Of a DNA stretch of 64,000 nucleotides, positions 35,432 to 44,822 are shown piece after piece. The DNA is taken from contig NZ_BAKJ01000006.1 of NCBI RefSeq assembly GCF_000614125.1, positions 1-64,000 on the forward strand, in the 5' to 3' direction. Made by a program: the position numbers and the translations under genes. The notes under the pieces were generated by a model. That model was not told where the DNA came from, did not search any database, and saw only the letters and a list, made by a program, of their open reading frames with translations. The stretch comes from Bacteroides rodentium JCM 16496. Its GTDB lineage: Bacteria; Bacteroidota; Bacteroidia; Bacteroidales; Bacteroidaceae. Position 1 is the first letter of the stretch, and the number at the start of each line of letters is the position of its first letter.

Positions 35432-37459
35432 ATGTGGAAGAAGACGAGGATTTGTGAATTGTTGTGCATTTGGCTTGCGGCTACTGTCGTTTGGGGAGCC
35501 TGCACATCCGGTGAAGAAAAGATTGACCAAAGCGAAATGCAGTCGTTCGAATCTTTTTTTGCGGCAAATAGTGATTCTGTTTCCATCGCTCCTCGAAAAG
35601 TGCGGACACGGGCATTGCAACGTATGCGGATTGTCAAGGATAGCTTGGTACGCTATAATTATATGGCATTGGCGTTGAAAACTTGCCTGGTAACTTCGGA
35701 TATAGATTCCGCATGGCTGATGATACGGCAGATAGATGAATTTATCCGGAAACAGCCGTTTTCACCTCAATTGGCAGATTTGCAGTCTGAATGCTTGAAT
35801 ATGAAAGGGAATATCAGTGCGAAGAGCGGGCATATGGATTCTGCCGAAGTCTATTTCAAAGAGGCATACGAGTATCGGATGCGGGGAATAAAGGTTGAAG
35901 TGATACCCGATATCCTGATGAATCTGGCTGATGCCAGTAACCGTTTGGGAAAACTCGATGTGGGAGCTGCCTGGTATAGGAAGGCGTTACTTTTGTGTGA
36001 TTCTTTGCAGATAGCTTCCGATAAGAGGTTCCCTATTTATTATGGTTTGGCACAGATATATGTGGCTTTGCGGGATTTTGAACAGTGTGATTACTACTAT
36101 AACCTTGCTGCCCAAGACTATGCCGATATGCTTCCTTTTGAAAAACATATCTATCTGAATAACCGGGGGACTTCCTATTATTATAGAGAGGATTATGCTA
36201 CTGCCATTGACTATTTCAGGAAGGTAGTACGGCTGGTACGGGATTATCCTGATATGGTTTTTGAACAGAACTTGAGTTGGTTGAACCTGGGAGACTGCTT
36301 CCTTCAACTGAACGAGGCGGATTCTGCTGCCGAATATATCAATAAATGCCTTCCTTTCTTTGAAAAAATGAAAATATCTACGGTGGACTACTATATCGAT
36401 ACGCAGAAAATAGAATTGGCTCTGCTTCAGAAAGACTTTCAAGAGGCACGTCGTTTATTGTCCGAGAGTGTGGTCCCTCCGGGCATCGACCCTGATATGG
36501 TACATATCCGTAATAAATACCTTCAGCAGTTTTATGAGGAAACCGGCAACTACAAGAGGGCTTATCACTATCTGCAGAGGAACAACCAGCTTGATGATTC
36601 TATCAGGAATGAGCGTGTCCGGATGCGTACGGCAGACTTGACCTTGCGTTATCAGCAGGATTCTACCTTGATGGCACATCGGGTTTTGCTTCAGGAGCAG
36701 AAAAACGAGGTGCTGGTGCTGAGGCAGACACAGTTTGTCGTGTTTGCTGTAGCTGTTGTATCTATATTGACGGCGGTTTTCCTTTATCTGTACAGCAAGA
36801 AGAAACGTGCTTTGTTGCTTGCACGGAATCATCGCACGGTCTCTACACTTCGTCTGGAGAATATCCGTAACCGCCTGTCCCCTCATTTCATCTTCAATGT
36901 GCTGAACCGGGAGATGGTGGAGCGGAATGTGGAAGAAAAGCAAGAGCTTTCGTCGCTGGTAAAACTGATGCGTCGCAATCTGGAATTGGCGGAACAACTG
37001 TGTGTAACCTTGGCAGAGGAGCTGGATTTTGTGAAAACATATATCGACCTGGAACGCCGTTCTTTAGGTCCGGATTTTCATTCGGAACTGAGGATAGAAA
37101 AGGATGTGCAGCCGGAGCAAATAAGGATTCCGTCTATGATGATTCAAATTCCGGTTGAAAATGCAGTGAAGCATGCGTTGCGCGAGAAGGAAGGACGGCG
37201 TAACCTTTGGGTTTCGGTCTGCCGCCGGGGAAACGGTATCTGTATAAAGATAACGGATAATGGTGGCGGTTATCGTCCGGACAGCCGGAACCGGGGCACG
37301 GGGACAGGAATGAAAGTCATTATGCAGACCATTCAGATCCTCAACAATAAGAACAAGGAGGCCATTGATGTTTCAGTACACAATGTCTCCCTGCAGAGTG
37401 GCGAGATGGGCTGTGAGGTGACTTTCCGGTTGCCCGACAACTACGATTACAGAATTTAA
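35432..37459 (+). CDS. TPR sensor histidine kinase (LytS type) with lipoprotein-like N-terminus
   Basis: The ATG at 35432 starts a signal helix with an apparent lipobox (LAATVVWGACTSGEE). An upstream in-frame ATG at 35360 would hide this signal, so I reject it. About 375 residues of TPR-like helical repeats follow (periplasmic; KSGHMDSAEVYFKEAYEYR, GKLDVGAAWYRKALLLCDS). Then comes a TM helix (FVVFAVAVVSILTAVFLYLY), a short coiled coil, and a His_kinase domain with RLSPHFIFNVLN as acceptor box and ENAVKHALRE plus GTGTGMKVI as ATP-binding parts. Length 675 residues. It is followed by a LytTR regulator 132 nt downstream. Such TPR kinases usually act with LytTR partners; the signal is unknown. 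Confidence 0.87.
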   Translation: MWKKTRICELLCIWLAATVVWGACTSGEEKIDQSEMQSFESFFAANSDSVSIAPRKVRTRALQRMRIVKDSLVRYNYMALALKTCLVTSDIDSAWLMIRQIDEFIRKQPFSPQLADLQSECLNMKGNISAKSGHMDSAEVYFKEAYEYRMRGIKVEVIPDILMNLADASNRLGKLDVGAAWYRKALLLCDSLQIASDKRFPIYYGLAQIYVALRDFEQCDYYYNLAAQDYADMLPFEKHIYLNNRGTSYYYREDYATAIDYFRKVVRLVRDYPDMVFEQNLSWLNLGDCFLQLNEADSAAEYINKCLPFFEKMKISTVDYYIDTQKIELALLQKDFQEARRLLSESVVPPGIDPDMVHIRNKYLQQFYEETGNYKRAYHYLQRNNQLDDSIRNERVRMRTADLTLRYQQDSTLMAHRVLLQEQKNEVLVLRQTQFVVFAVAVVSILTAVFLYLYSKKKRALLLARNHRTVSTLRLENIRNRLSPHFIFNVLNREMVERNVEEKQELSSLVKLMRRNLELAEQLCVTLAEELDFVKTYIDLERRSLGPDFHSELRIEKDVQPEQIRIPSMMIQIPVENAVKHALREKEGRRNLWVSVCRRGNGICIKITDNGGGYRPDSRNRGTGTGMKVIMQTIQILNNKNKEAIDVSVHNVSLQSGEMGCEVTFRLPDNYDYRI

Positions 37460-37591
37460 AAGAACCGTTTAATCTTGTTTTTTGCAAGGATAGGCATACT
37501 TACGGACAAATAGTCCGTAAATGGTCTTCTATTGCTTTGTATGGGAGTAGGATTATGTATATATTCGCGAAAAGAATAACATAAAAGGGAC

Positions 37592-38344
37592 ATGGATAGA
37601 TATAAGGTTGCGATAGTTGACGACGATGAGGTGGCTCTTGAGAATCTGAGTTTTGAATTGGGAAAGGATGCACGCTTCTTCTTGAAAGGAACTGCCCGTA
37701 ATGGTAAACAAGGGAAAAAGCTCATTGCCAAGGTACAGCCGGATTTGTTGTTCTTGGATGTGGAACTGCCGGACATGACTGGAATGGAATTACTGCAGGA
37801 AATACGTGACAGTGTTTCGTGGAACATGCGGATTGTTTTCTATACGGCTTATGACAAGTACATGATTCAGGCTATCCGGGAGGCTGCGTTCGACTATCTG
37901 TTGAAACCTTTTGAAGAGCAGGAGTTGCGGGATATTCTTGCGCGTTTTGTAGAGCAGGCAGAGGCTGGGCAGAGAATGTCATATCCCATTGGTGCACCGT
38001 TGCATACCGGACAGACATTTATCGTATTTACGCCAACCAATGATATGCGTGCGTTGCGTCCGGCTGAAATCGGTTTTTTTCGCTATTGTTCCGAGCGTAA
38101 ACAATGGGAGGTGATACTGAACAACCAGCCGCCGTTGGTGTTGCGTCGCGGAATGACTGCTGAGCAGATTACTCAATATTCATCCAGTTTCGTGCAGATA
38201 CATCAATCGTATATTATCAACATTGATTATCTGATGATTATAAAGGATAGTAAATGCATGCTTTATCCACCATTTGACAAAGTGACGGAACTGCTGGTTT
38301 CCAGAAAGTATAAGAAAGAACTGCAAGACAGATTCTGCTTGTAA
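37592..38344 (+). CDS. LytTR response regulator (partner of the TPR kinase)
   Basis: The receiver domain has KVAIVDDDEVALENL (acidic pocket D10-D12), phospho-Asp 56 (LLFLDVELPDMTGM), and Lys in FDYLLKPFEEQEL. The LytTR domain spans about residues 145-250 (AEIGFFRYCSERKQWEVIL, FVQIHQSYIINIDYLMII). Length 250 residues, typical. The 132-nt gap after the kinase gene is longer than in the efflux operon, but no separate promoter is obvious. A good terminator lies at 38407-38441. Target genes are not visible nearby; the AAA ATPase gene is divergent upstream. Confidence 0.9.
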   Translation: MDRYKVAIVDDDEVALENLSFELGKDARFFLKGTARNGKQGKKLIAKVQPDLLFLDVELPDMTGMELLQEIRDSVSWNMRIVFYTAYDKYMIQAIREAAFDYLLKPFEEQELRDILARFVEQAEAGQRMSYPIGAPLHTGQTFIVFTPTNDMRALRPAEIGFFRYCSERKQWEVILNNQPPLVLRRGMTAEQITQYSSSFVQIHQSYIINIDYLMIIKDSKCMLYPPFDKVTELLVSRKYKKELQDRFCL

Positions 38345-38406
38345 AGTGATAAGAATTATTTGGTTAGGGAGTTGACGCCGCAGGCTTTGGTGGCGTTGAC
38401 GTAAAG

Positions 38407-38441
38407 AAAAGGCATTGAACCTCTAAAGTCCAATGCCTTTT
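38407..38441. terminator. Bidirectional intrinsic terminator
   Basis: AAAAGGCATTG (38407-38417) pairs with CAATGCCTTTT (38431-38441), with U/A-rich flanks on both sides. It serves the LytTR gene and the converging small exported protein gene. Confidence 0.75.
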
Positions 38442-38481
38442 TATTTATCAATACTATTTTCGTATCTATCAGAAGCGAAGT

Positions 38482-38835
38482 TTATTTCACTTCTATACCT
38501 TTGTTCTGCAGCGTGACGTTCAATACTCTGGCATAATCAGCATATTGCTTTTCATTCAAAGTCTTTTTCATCAACTTCAGATTACCATAAACTGCATTAC
38601 GGAGTAACTTCTCCTGATTCTTCTTGGAATTTGTGGCGCGTTCCATCTGTTCTGTAAAATATTCGCAGATGTTTGCCACTTCTTCATGCTGGTTGGCATT
38701 CAGCTTCAGATACTTACTCAACTTTGTTATATTGATGTTACCTTCCCATTTTGCAGTTGTAGGTTGGTTTCCTGCTGCAAATGTTGTAGCAGTCAGGCAG
38801 ACTGCTGCCACTAATGTTAATCCTAAACGTTTCAT
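38482..38835 (-). CDS. Small exported helical protein of unknown function
   Basis: The 117-residue protein has a clear signal peptide (MKRLGLTLVAAVCLTATTFAAG). The mature part of about 95 residues is almost entirely helical and charged (KYLKLNANQHEEVANICEYF, RNAVYGNLKLMKKTLNEKQY). The 'LNxxQ...' and 'LNEKQYADY' words recall the Spy/CpxP type of small periplasmic chaperones (LTxxQ motifs), but this likeness is loose. It is a stand-alone gene on the minus strand. The 291 nt before it (38836-39126) are AT-rich and hold no gene. The frame is intact. Confidence 0.7.
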   Translation of the reverse strand: MKRLGLTLVAAVCLTATTFAAGNQPTTAKWEGNINITKLSKYLKLNANQHEEVANICEYFTEQMERATNSKKNQEKLLRNAVYGNLKLMKKTLNEKQYADYARVLNVTLQNKGIEVK

Positions 38836-39126
38836 AATACCTACTTTTTAATTGTTATTCCTAAAAACTAATCTCAATCTAATACCTATTGAAAACTCTC
38901 TAAGCGCTTAGCTTTTTCTTTTTACCTATGCAAATGTAGGTATATGTTTTATAACACAAAAATGAATAAAGGAAAAAATATAGTTTATACCTCCATTTCT
39001 TGATTTAAATCAATTTTGTAGTGTGAAAATGCTTTGTTTGGATGCTTTTTGTAATACGAATGTAATGTAGGTTAAATGAAATTCAGTTTATTATAATGGA
39101 TAAAAGGATTTTTATTAGTCAAAATG

Positions 39127-40269
39127 TTATCGCCAAACAGTTTCGGGCAATTCTATGATTACTCTGTTTTCCGAGCAGACTCCCACAAAGCCTAATCCAC
39201 CTACGACGTTGCAAGGCAGACTGATAGGTTCCATTAAAGTATCGTCGTAATCCCCATCATCCAGGCAGTTTAAGGCTTTCAGATAGCGGTATTCGGCTTC
39301 AGTGATGCTAAGCAGCCGTACGGTGATGGTTTGTTTGCGGGATATATGGTCGTAGTAGTGTCCCTCTACCGGATAATATTCTTGGTAGAGAGGGGTATAT
39401 ACTTTCAAAGTGGCATAGGAGTCACGGAAAGTGTTATCATTGAATATATTGTATTTGTTATTGATGGTGGGAAACAATTCATTTTCTTCATCATCATAGT
39501 TTCCGGGGTGGCCGTCAGTCAGTATAACATCTTCCCGGTTAATGATTTCGTTCTGCCGGGGAGCAAGGATGGTAGTGTCTCTGGGTATGAAGGCCCAATG
39601 CCAAGAGCCGTCCTCGTCTTCCACTTTGATAGGATTGCCGTTTTCATCATTCAGGTATTCTGTCCATTTGCAATAGTAACTACGGTCATTCCAAATGTCC
39701 AGCCGGTAGTAGTTCTTCTCGTTGGGGCGGTCTTGCAATGTAATTTTGTATTGGCGGTAAAGGGTTTGTCCGCTGTACTCGCGCAGGTAGGCCAGGCAAG
39801 TGTCCACGTGCAGGCTCTCTATCGGTTGCGGTACAGTGGCCTCGGCACTGACATGGTATTTCCCGTTTTCGGCAGTGGCTTCCAGACGTATGTTGTCACC
39901 GGGATGTAGTGTGCTGGTCAGACGATATTTCTTGAAACGTATACTTTTCAGTAATGATTCATAAACGTCCTTATCAAGTTCTCCTTCCAGATGCCCATAA
40001 ATTTCTTCCGGGGAAACCGCTTTCGGAGTTTCTGCTATTTTGCCATTGATGTAGAGGGAAAGAGTTGCTTCGTTCAAATGTTCAATACTATAGCCCTCGC
40101 TTAAATGGAGATAGACATCATTCTCAGCTTGTCCGGTTTCGAGCAAGGCGTTCATGATGATTTGCGGATCTTGTTGTCCGGGATTGTAAGGAATCTCGTT
40201 TTCGCAGGCTGTTAGGAAGCCTACAATAGTTATATATATAATAAGGTGTAATTTCATTTTTGTTTTCAT
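39127..40269 (-). CDS. DUF4249 lipoprotein (receptor partner)
   Basis: The 380-residue protein starts with a lipoprotein signal (IIYITIVGFLTACENEIPYNPG; lipobox LTAC after about residue 19). The mature N-terminus, with ALLETGQAENDVYLHLSEGYSI and KISVEATVPQPI-like beta strands, fits DUF4249, a family encoded next to TonB receptors that carry a carboxypeptidase-like N-domain. It probably forms a surface lid or ligand-binding partner. It follows the receptor gene by 15 nt. The ligand is unknown; unlike the SusD fold, there is no TPR part. The frame is intact. Confidence 0.8.
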   Translation of the reverse strand: MKTKMKLHLIIYITIVGFLTACENEIPYNPGQQDPQIIMNALLETGQAENDVYLHLSEGYSIEHLNEATLSLYINGKIAETPKAVSPEEIYGHLEGELDKDVYESLLKSIRFKKYRLTSTLHPGDNIRLEATAENGKYHVSAEATVPQPIESLHVDTCLAYLREYSGQTLYRQYKITLQDRPNEKNYYRLDIWNDRSYYCKWTEYLNDENGNPIKVEDEDGSWHWAFIPRDTTILAPRQNEIINREDVILTDGHPGNYDDEENELFPTINNKYNIFNDNTFRDSYATLKVYTPLYQEYYPVEGHYYDHISRKQTITVRLLSITEAEYRYLKALNCLDDGDYDDTLMEPISLPCNVVGGLGFVGVCSENRVIIELPETVWR

Positions 40270-40284
40270 ATGCCGGATTTGTGT

Positions 40285-43013
40285 TTAAAATCTGTAAGTA
40301 TAGGTAACTGAAGGGATGCAGGGCAGGATGGTCAGTTTTTTGATACTGATTTTCCCTTCCTCTTTATGTTCTATGAATCCTCCATTACCATCCGGTTGGT
40401 ATAGATAACTGCTTTTCTTGTATTTGCTGTAAACGATGTTCGGATTCATGGCATTATATGCATTGTAGATACTGATATTCCAGGTACGCATACCATGTTT
40501 GGTCTTCTTGTTGAAGTTGACGCCTAGGTTCAAACGATGGCTGGCAGGCAGGCGATAGTTGTTGCGTCCGGAGATGTAGCCAGTCTCTTCGATGACTCCA
40601 TCGGGGCTGACGATAATAGTTGCCTTTTCGGGGATAGTGATACATCCACCGGTATTGAATATCCAGGAAGCTCCTGCATCAATGCGGTCGCTGAACTTAT
40701 GGCTGAGATTGAGGCTGATGCTGTGGCGGCGGTCATATTTGTAGGGGAACCATCGGCCTTGGTTGATGGTACCGTTCTTAAAACGGTGATCGGTCTTGGA
40801 TAGGGTATATGCCAGCCAGCCGGTAGTCTTGCCCAATGTTTTCTGTGCCATCAGTTCCAGACCGAAGGAGCGGCCTTCGCCCATTTCTACTTTTTCTTCC
40901 CAGTTGGTGGAGGTGCCGAAGAAGGATACACCGTCTTGATATTCAAGTATGTGTTTCATCTGTTTATAATACCCCTCGACGGAGAACTCCCAACCCGTCA
41001 GTCCGGAATAGTAGCCTCCTATGGAGAACTGGTTGGCATACATCGGACTGATGTCTTTGGTAATGGGCACCCAGAGGTCGGTAGGCATAGACAGCGGAGT
41101 GGAGGACAGCATATGCACATACTGTGCCATGCACGTATAGGATGCTTTGGCAGAATATCCTTGTCCGAGGTCATAGCGGGCGGAAAGGCGGGGCTGCAGC
41201 GAATAGTAGCTTTTTCCTTGTGTGTGGAACAGCGATGTGCGTACACCTGCATTCAGACTGAGCCTGGCGTTTACATTGAAATTGTCTTCGGCGTAAAGGG
41301 AGATTTCTTGTCCGCGCATGGCATGGCTGTTGCTGGTATTGTAAACCGTATCTTCCTGGAGGGCGCCATTATCTATATCTTGTATTTTCGAGGTAGCTAT
41401 TCCCGGACGGAACGTATGGTGGATGTACTCTGCACCGAACTTGATGTGGTGCTGCGGCATGGGGGTGTAGTCAAAGTCCATACGTGCACTCCAGTCACGG
41501 ATACCGGAGCTGAACTTGGAGGAGTAATAGTATCTGTCTTGTACTTTATTGGCTACAGTATAGGTATCTTCCGTGTCTGCGTCCAGCCCCATCTCATATT
41601 TGTTGTATGAGACGGTGGTGTTGCAAAACAGCTTGCTGTTGAATACATAGTTCCAGCGACCGTAGGCGATGGTGTTCCCCCAATTCAGATGGCTGTTGTC
41701 CTTGGAATAATTCTTAATGCTGTTGTCGTAATGGTCACCGTGGTAGTAACTGTCATAATGATAGTGGTCCTTCCCCTTGTAGAAACTGAGGAAGATGCGG
41801 CTACGGTCGCTGAACTTATGGTTGACCTTTGCATTGACGTCGTAAAAATAGTAGTTGTATTTGTCGGAATAGGTGTCGTCTTTGTCTACAATGAGATTTT
41901 TGAAGAATAGGGTGGGGATGGCCCGTGCGCTGAAGCTGAACGAAGTCCTCCCTTTCCTGATAGGCCCTTCCAGATGCAGCTTGTCCGTCAGCAGCCCGAT
42001 GCTGAGTGCCCCGTGGTATTTGTGCATATCCCCGTCGTTGGTACGCACATCCACGATGGACGAAAGGCGCCCGCCGTAGCGGGCGGGAAAGGAGCTTTTG
42101 AAGAGTGTGGTGTTCTTCACTGCTTCGGGCGTGAAGATGGAGAAGACACCCATCAGGTGGTCGGCGTTGTAGACAGGGATGCCGTCCAGCATCACCAGAT
42201 TCTGGTCGGAGCTTCCGCCGCGCACGTACATGCCGGCAAAGCCCTCCATGCCGGCTTGCACGCCGGGCATCAGCTGGATGGTCTTCAGCAGGTCAGCCTC
42301 CCCGAGTATGGCGGGGGTGTGCTTGATTTGTGCCATCGGTATCTCATGTGCTCCCATGGCTGTACTTTCTATGCCGGCTTCCCGCTTGTCCGAGAGCACT
42401 ACGACCTCTGCCAGCTGGTTATGGCTGTCCAATCTGACGTTGAGCAAGGTGTCTTTCGCCAGCCTGAACCGGCTGTGCCGGCTTTTGTAGCCAGGTAGGA
42501 GAAAACCAGTTCCGTTTCCCCTTCCGGCAGGGTGAGGGAATAGAAACCGAAAGGATTGGTGGCAGTACCTGTGGAACGACGACTCTCAAGGATATTGGCA
42601 CCAATCAGCGTCTCGGAAGACGCTCCGTCGGTCACGTATCCGCTGATAGTGAACTTACGGCTAACGGGTTTCTGCGGCACGGGCCGCTTATGGAGCAGAA
42701 TGTGCTTTCCGGATATCTCGAACGTGATGGGTTCGTTTTCAAAGGCACGTTGCAATATCTCACTGATGTTCTTTTGTTTCACCTCCAGTGTGATGCGGTG
42801 CGTGAGCTTTACTTCTTCCCCATAGATGAAGGAGAATCCGGTTGCGTTTTCCAAGTGCTTCACGAAGCTCTCCAGGGTTGCGTTTCGGATGCTTAGGTCC
42901 ATGCGTGTTTCCTTGCTTTGTGCCTGCGCGTGGAGCGGGGCGCTTAAAAGAACCACGCACATCAGGAGCAAGGTTCTGATGTGGTGGCGTGAACAGATAG
43001 TAGAATCAGTCAT
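40285..43013 (-). CDS. TonB-dependent receptor with STN and carboxypeptidase-like N-domains (frame broken)
   Basis: This is an outer-membrane active-transport receptor of about 909 residues. Parts in order: signal peptide (to about residue 31), STN domain (MDLSIRNATLESFVKHLENA; signal transfer to FecR), a carboxypeptidase-regulatory-like domain (ISGYVTDGASSETLIGANI), plug (GEADLLKTIQLMPGVQAG, YVRGGSSDQNLVMLDGIPVY), and 22-strand barrel ending SVTYTYRF. The frame is broken at 42491-42492, where GGG is read as GG; restored, the join reads LVFSYLGYKSRHSRFRLA. The STN domain, the adjacent FecR-like and sigma genes, and DUF4249 point to an ECF-controlled uptake system. The substrate (metal complex or glycopeptide) cannot be read. 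Confidence 0.87.
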
Positions 43014-43025
43014 TGTCAGTTAAGT

Positions 43026-43538
43026 TTAGTGGTAAAGCATAATGATGTTGTTCTCTTTCTTATAGTCGAAGCCTCCGGCATCGCGCAGCAGGTCGAGGAT
43101 TTCTGTAAGACTCTCCCCTTCGCGGAAGGTTGCCGTCATGCGGTATGCCTTCAGGCTGTCTCCCTCGATACGTATCTCGGTATGGAACGTTTCTTCCAGC
43201 CGACGGGCGATTTCCTGCAAGGGTTGTTGCTCAAATGTCATTACGCTGTGGGTCACTGCCGCTTCTTCGATGGTGCGCACATCTTCTGTGGGCATGGCTT
43301 TCCGTTGCGGCGCCACATATAGGTAGTGATATGCCGCCCAGCTCGTGACGCATAGCAACACTACGGCGGCGGCGCTTGCGGCACGCATCCAGAGGCGCTT
43401 CATGCTGTGGCGGCGTTTGTGCAGGCGGCTTTCCAGCAGTTTCCAGCTCTCATCTGCCGCAAAGCGTCCGCGCGGCGAGCGGGTGGAGGCAACCAGCCTG
43501 TCCAGTACTTTGTCGAAGTTTTCGTTGTTTATCTTCAT
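43026..43538 (-). CDS. Short FecR-like anti-sigma protein
   Basis: The 170-residue protein has an N-terminal cytoplasmic segment (about 1-50, NFDKVLDRLVASTRSPRGR), one TM helix (RAASAAAVVLLCVTSWAAY) and a C-terminal domain (MTFEQQPLQEIARRLEETFHTEI) of the DUF4974 type found at the end of FecR proteins. The central FecR beta domain is missing, which makes it roughly half the usual length. It is encoded just before the TonB receptor gene (12 nt) and downstream of the ECF sigma gene, but 718 bp of repeat-rich DNA separate it from sigma. It probably holds the sigma factor until the receptor STN domain signals. The frame is intact. Confidence 0.78.
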   Translation of the reverse strand: MKINNENFDKVLDRLVASTRSPRGRFAADESWKLLESRLHKRRHSMKRLWMRAASAAAVVLLCVTSWAAYHYLYVAPQRKAMPTEDVRTIEEAAVTHSVMTFEQQPLQEIARRLEETFHTEIRIEGDSLKAYRMTATFREGESLTEILDLLRDAGGFDYKKENNIIMLYH

Positions 43539-43683
43539 CTTTTCTTTTTAGCTATATCTTAAAGAGCCAATCACTCTTTTTCTGCTGATAAAGACAGCTG
43601 CTTTTCAGGAACTCCCTACGAAGGTATGGTAAAAGAATGTTAATGATGGGTGGACGCCCGTTTATGAATGACATCCCAGGTTT

Positions 43684-43912
43684 TATAGTCAAACAAAATT
43701 GGTTTGCGAAAAATACGGAGTAACTTACTTCTCCTCCTCCGGGGAGGAGGAGTACCCGTAGGGGGAGGTGGTAGCGATACACACTGTACTGCTTTTCACT
43801 GCTTTATGCTCCCTACCACCCCGCCCGTTGGGCACCCCTCCTCCGGAGGAGGGGAAGTAAGATACTCTCTCTATTCGCTTCTCTTTTCGCAAATCATTTC
43901 TGTTCTACTATA
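43684..43912. mobile_element. MITE-like element A (about 229 bp, no ORF)
   Basis: The element is bounded by terminal inverted repeats, left TATAGTCAAACAAAATTGG and right (reverse complement) TATAGTAGAACAGAAATGA, each continuing into TTTGCGAAAA. The middle is a cruciform-forming stretch of GGAGG/CCTCC runs and GGTGGTAG/CTACCACC. The outer ~60 bp on each side match element B (46023-46147) in reverse orientation; B lacks the middle. TA at both ends suggests TA target duplication. It sits between the ECF sigma and FecR-like genes. Confidence 0.65.
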
Positions 43913-43925
43913 AGAATATCAGTCC

Positions 43926-44004
43926 GCTCCCTACCTGCTCCCTGTCTGTCCGGTGCTATCTCCGTATCTATATGTACGGACCAAGTACAGACCAGGTAAG
44001 GAGC
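43926..44004. repeat. Long C/T-rich palindromic repeat, copy 2
   Basis: GCTCCCTACCTG (43926-43937) pairs with CAGGTAAGGAGC (43993-44004), with inner TCCGTA / TACGGA stem around 43960-43980. It shares CTCCCTACCTGCTCCCTGTCTG with copy 1. It lies directly beside MITE-like element A. Confidence 0.65.
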
Positions 44005-44143
44005 GGGTGGTAAGATGTCTCATTTTTTAGGTTTCGCGCATGATTTAATTCTGCCAACAGGTAAAGTATTAATAAAAAACATGCTGAGTATTAAGGATAA
44101 AGTTTCCCGGTATATGGATGGAGGGTTTTCCTCAGCCTTGTTT

Positions 44144-44172
44144 TTTCTATCCCAAGCCTTGGGATAGAAAAA
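44144..44172. terminator. Perfect 13-bp hairpin with T/A flanks after the sigma gene
   Basis: TTTTCTATCCCAA (44144-44156) pairs with TTGGGATAGAAAA (44160-44172), with CCTTG/CCAAGG extending it. It lies 85 nt after the sigma stop on the minus strand and could end the hemW-sigma transcript. That would separate it from the FecR-like gene. The stretch 43539-44256 holds no gene, only element A, the palindrome and this hairpin. Confidence 0.5.
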
Positions 44173-44256
44173 CCAAGGCTCGGGATACATATCCCCAAAC
44201 TTAGGACAGACAGTCTGAAGCTGCACTTCAGGAGAGGCTCTAAGAGAGGGGGCGGT

Positions 44257-44802
44257 TCATTCCGTCAGCAACGCTTCTTTGAGCCTTGTCAGTGCCTTTT
44301 GCAGTTGCGCATCTACCGTTTTTGTGCTGATATTCAGCTCTTCCGCCACTTGTGCATAGCTCTGTTTCTCTTCGCGCAGGCGGATGAAGACTTCGCGGCA
44401 GCGCTCCGGAAGGCGGTCCAGTGCTTTGACATAGCGGGCAAACAGTTCTTCGCTGATAAGCACCTCTTCGGGAGAATCGTTCTGTGCAGAGGGTTCGGGC
44501 AGCTGTTCCGAAGCCCATACCGGTTGTCGGTTCTCCTTCTCCAGATAGTTGAGTGAGGCGTTTTTGGTAAGGATAAAGCAGTAATCCTCTATATTGTTCA
44601 CTTCCGGCAGCCGGGCGCGTTGTTCCCAAAGCTTCATGAAGACGTCGAGCACAATCTCCTGCGCCCACTCCTCGTGCTTTACGAAATAGCAGGCAATGCG
44701 GAACAGACGGTCGTAGCACAGATTGTAGAAACTGTGGAAAGCCCGTTCCGAGTCTTCTTCCTTCATTTGGCGCAAGTAGCGTCTGATTTCTTGTTCGGTC
44801 AT
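44257..44802 (-). CDS. ECF RNA polymerase sigma factor
   Basis: The 181-residue protein has sigma region 2 (AFHSFYNLCYDRLFRIACYF, EEWAQEIVLDVFMKLWEQR) and region 4 with a helix-turn-helix (LDRLPERCREVFIRLREE, YAQVAEELNISTKTVDAQLQ). This is the Bacteroidetes FecI-like type (sigma-70 family ECF). It is likely to drive the receptor operon 40285-43538, held by the FecR-like protein. It starts 20 nt after the hemW stop on the same strand, so it may ride on the hemW transcript. A MITE-like element separates it from its presumed anti-sigma gene. The frame is intact. Confidence 0.9.
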   Translation of the reverse strand: MTEQEIRRYLRQMKEEDSERAFHSFYNLCYDRLFRIACYFVKHEEWAQEIVLDVFMKLWEQRARLPEVNNIEDYCFILTKNASLNYLEKENRQPVWASEQLPEPSAQNDSPEEVLISEELFARYVKALDRLPERCREVFIRLREEKQSYAQVAEELNISTKTVDAQLQKALTRLKEALLTE

Positions 44803-44822
44803 GCAGTCTCCCGGTTTTGTTG

